Below the pieces are notes generated by a model. The model ran no database searches. It was given only the letters and a program-made list of their open reading frames with translations, and was not told the DNA's origin. From Clostridia bacterium (GTDB lineage Bacteria; Bacillota; Clostridia; Oscillospirales; Acutalibacteraceae): DNA of 24,228 bases. Below are positions 22,901 through 24,228 of the stretch, piece by piece; position 1 is the stretch's first letter, and every line of letters starts with the position of its first letter. A program made the position numbers and the translations under genes. Location: positions 1 through 24,228 of the forward strand of contig JAKSQR010000007.1 of NCBI GenBank assembly GCA_024404065.1. Direction: 5' to 3'.

Positions 22901-23587
22901 TTATCTTATATCGGACTTGCGAAGGGCTTTTTCAACCTTGCCAAGACCGATGTTGAGAATTTTAATGAGAACATAGTAGATAATTGCTGTTGAAATAAGT
23001 GGCATAAAGGCAATGAATGTGGCGCTCTTTATGAAGTCGCCCGCCTTCTGTATATCCATAAGGCCAACATAACCTACAATTGCGGTTTCTTTAATAAGAA
23101 CAATAAACTCATTGATAAGTGTGGGGAAGATATTTTTGATTGCCTGAGGCAATACAATTTTCATCATAGTCTGAGCTGAGCTTAAGCCGAGGCTTCTGCC
23201 TGCTTCAGTCTGGCCCTTATCAATAGAGAGAATGCCTGCACGGAATATTTCAGATACATAAGCACCTGAGTTGATGCCGAAAGCGATTGCCGCAATAATC
23301 CACTTTGGCCAATGCACAGTGGCAAAAATTACAAAGTAGATAATCATAAGCTGGGTAACTGAGGGTGTACCTCTTATGACATCTGTGTAAACTTTACCGA
23401 TTGCTCTCAGGATTTTTGACTTTGAAAGATTGCAAAGAGCAATCAGAAAGCCGATTACTACGCCAAGTAAAAGGGCAAGCAGAGAAACTCTGATGGTTAC
23501 TCCAAGACCTTTAACCAGCATCATATACCTGTCATCCTGAATGAAGCAACGCTCAAACTGGCTCTGGATTGTTTCAAACCATTCCAC
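22901..23587 (-). CDS. Amino acid ABC transporter permease (HisM/GlnP type)
   Basis: This is the membrane channel subunit of the amino acid importer, 228 residues from the chosen start. It has an extended N-terminal helix region with YMMLVKGLGVTIRVS, five predicted membrane segments, and the EAA loop EAGRSLGLSSAQTMMKIVLP (about 129-148) that contacts the ATPase. The frame is open back to a TTG at 23608, but a strong GGAGG (23595-23599) lies inside that extension and is spaced seven bases from the GTG at 23587, which I take as the real start. One permease gene suggests a homodimeric channel. It is first in its operon behind a promoter at 23621-23649. Confidence 0.92.
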   Translation of the reverse strand: MEWFETIQSQFERCFIQDDRYMMLVKGLGVTIRVSLLALLLGVVIGFLIALCNLSKSKILRAIGKVYTDVIRGTPSVTQLMIIYFVIFATVHWPKWIIAAIAFGINSGAYVSEIFRAGILSIDKGQTEAGRSLGLSSAQTMMKIVLPQAIKNIFPTLINEFIVLIKETAIVGYVGLMDIQKAGDFIKSATFIAFMPLISTAIIYYVLIKILNIGLGKVEKALRKSDIR

Positions 23588-23620
23588 AGCATAACCTCCA
23601 AAATTCAAACTTAGAAATTT

Positions 23621-23649
23621 ATTTTACTATAAAGAGCAAAATAAATCAA
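23621..23649 (-). promoter_or_regulatory. Promoter of the amino acid ABC transporter operon
   Basis: On the minus strand, TTGATT (23649-23644) and TAAAAT (23626-23621) are separated by exactly 17 bases, four and five matches to the -35 and -10 consensus. The start would be near 23614, about 27 bases before the permease GTG. It sits directly after the pseudouridine synthase gene, and no clear terminator separates them, so read-through from upstream is also possible. Confidence 0.65.
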
Positions 23650-23652
23650 TAT

Positions 23653-24228
23653 TTAATCAAACATAAATTCCTGTGGCATAGGGGCATCAAAGGTCATTTC
23701 CTCCCCTGTTACAGGGTGTGTAAGCCATATTTTATGGCAGTGAAGAAGCTGATGACCAAACTCCGGCATAAAATCGCCATAGTATTTATCCCCTGCAAGA
23801 GGATGCCCGATATAGCTCATGTGTACCCTTATCTGATGGGTCCTGCCAGTTTCAAGGTTAAGCCTGATTACTGAGCTTTCCTTTCGCCTTTCAATAACCT
23901 GCCAATGGGTTATTGCCTCTTCTTCACCAAGCTCATAGGAGCAGGCTCTGAGGGTTTTCATAGGGTCAGGGCGGTAAATAGGCACATCAACTGTGCCTTC
24001 ATTGTCGGGGTGACCCTTCACAACAGCGATATATTCTTTTTTTACCTTGCCTGAAAGCTTACCTGCTGCAAGGGGATTTATTGCACATACCACTAAACCT
24101 GATGTGCCTTTATCAAGCCTGCCTACTGCTCTGAAAACAGAGGTTTTGCCCTTCTCTGCAAGGTGGGCTGCCACTGAATTTGCAAGGGTATCGCCCTGAT
24201 GATTATGGGATGGGTGCATTGCCATAAA
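23653..24228 (-). CDS. RluA/RluD-family pseudouridine synthase (partial, 5' end outside window)
   Basis: About 190 residues of the C-terminal part are visible; the frame stays open to the right edge and its true start lies outside. The catalytic motif GRLDKGTSGLVV carries the active-site Asp, and ETGRTHQIRVHMSYIGHPLAGD is the other family hallmark. The visible start MAMHPSHNHQGDTL corresponds to the middle of the family's usual MAVHPS-type segment, which confirms that N-terminal residues are missing. These enzymes make pseudouridine in 23S rRNA or tRNA; which site cannot be decided from this part. An N-terminal S4 domain would be outside the window. Confidence 0.92.
   Translation of the reverse strand, partial: FMAMHPSHNHQGDTLANSVAAHLAEKGKTSVFRAVGRLDKGTSGLVVCAINPLAAGKLSGKVKKEYIAVVKGHPDNEGTVDVPIYRPDPMKTLRACSYELGEEEAITHWQVIERRKESSVIRLNLETGRTHQIRVHMSYIGHPLAGDKYYGDFMPEFGHQLLHCHKIWLTHPVTGEEMTFDAPMPQEFMFD

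Noticed and set aside
1..24228. tRNA, rRNA, CRISPR arrays, insertion sequences, phage or defence genes
   Set aside because: No cloverleaf with a TTCGA-type arm, direct-repeat array, transposase motif or integrase motif was seen; nearly all bases are accounted for by housekeeping genes and short spacers.

Overview
The window looks like chromosomal core sequence from an anaerobic, low-to-moderate GC Gram-positive bacterium of the class Clostridia, probably a gut Ruminococcaceae/Oscillospiraceae-type lineage. The reasons are AGGAGG-type ribosome sites, sigma-A style promoters, an ECF transporter encoded next to truA, a ClpE-like unfoldase, a DUF512 protein beside der, and a lipoprotein-type binding protein. 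The assignment to a lineage is inferred from gene families and gene order; no 16S gene is present. I see no phage, IS element, CRISPR array, tRNA or rRNA.

Layout. (1) 1-608: queT, a queuosine-precursor ECF S-component, preceded by what looks like the cut-off 3' end of a preQ1-I riboswitch and followed by a strong terminator. (2) 633-3366, minus strand: a near-consensus promoter drives rsmD, coaD and a coiled-coil gene. A HAD phosphatase gene follows after a hairpin. (3) 3436-21282, plus strand: 17 consecutive genes with gaps no larger than 19 bases and several 1-4 base overlaps. One promoter region lies at the head and one strong terminator at the tail. The order is DUF512 radical-SAM-like protein, der, ruvC, ruvA, ruvB, an rRNA-type methyltransferase, ecfA1, ecfA2, ecfT, truA, a membrane-anchored DUF5711-like protein, cvpA-like, pgsA, a ClpE-like ATPase, and three sugar-metabolism genes: an isomerase-dehydrogenase fusion, a Gfo/Idh/MocA dehydrogenase and an SDR related to D-mannonate oxidoreductase. 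(4) 21291-23649, minus strand: a polar amino acid ABC importer operon (permease, ATPase, lipoprotein) with its own promoter and terminator. (5) 23653-24228, minus strand: the 3' part of an RluA-family pseudouridine synthase gene that runs off the right edge.

How it fits together. Most genes serve translation and ribosome maturation (rsmD, der, truA, the pseudouridine synthase), Holliday-junction processing (ruvCAB), cofactor and lipid synthesis (coaD, pgsA), protein quality control (ClpE-like) and vitamin uptake. EcfA1-EcfA2-EcfT is the shared energising module of group II ECF importers, and QueT is the kind of S-component it could energise. The most distinctive part is the three-gene sugar module at the end of the long run, above all the single 673-residue protein joining a xylose-isomerase-like TIM barrel to a Gfo/Idh/MocA dehydrogenase. 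Its substrate is unknown. No full new defence or mobile system was recognised.
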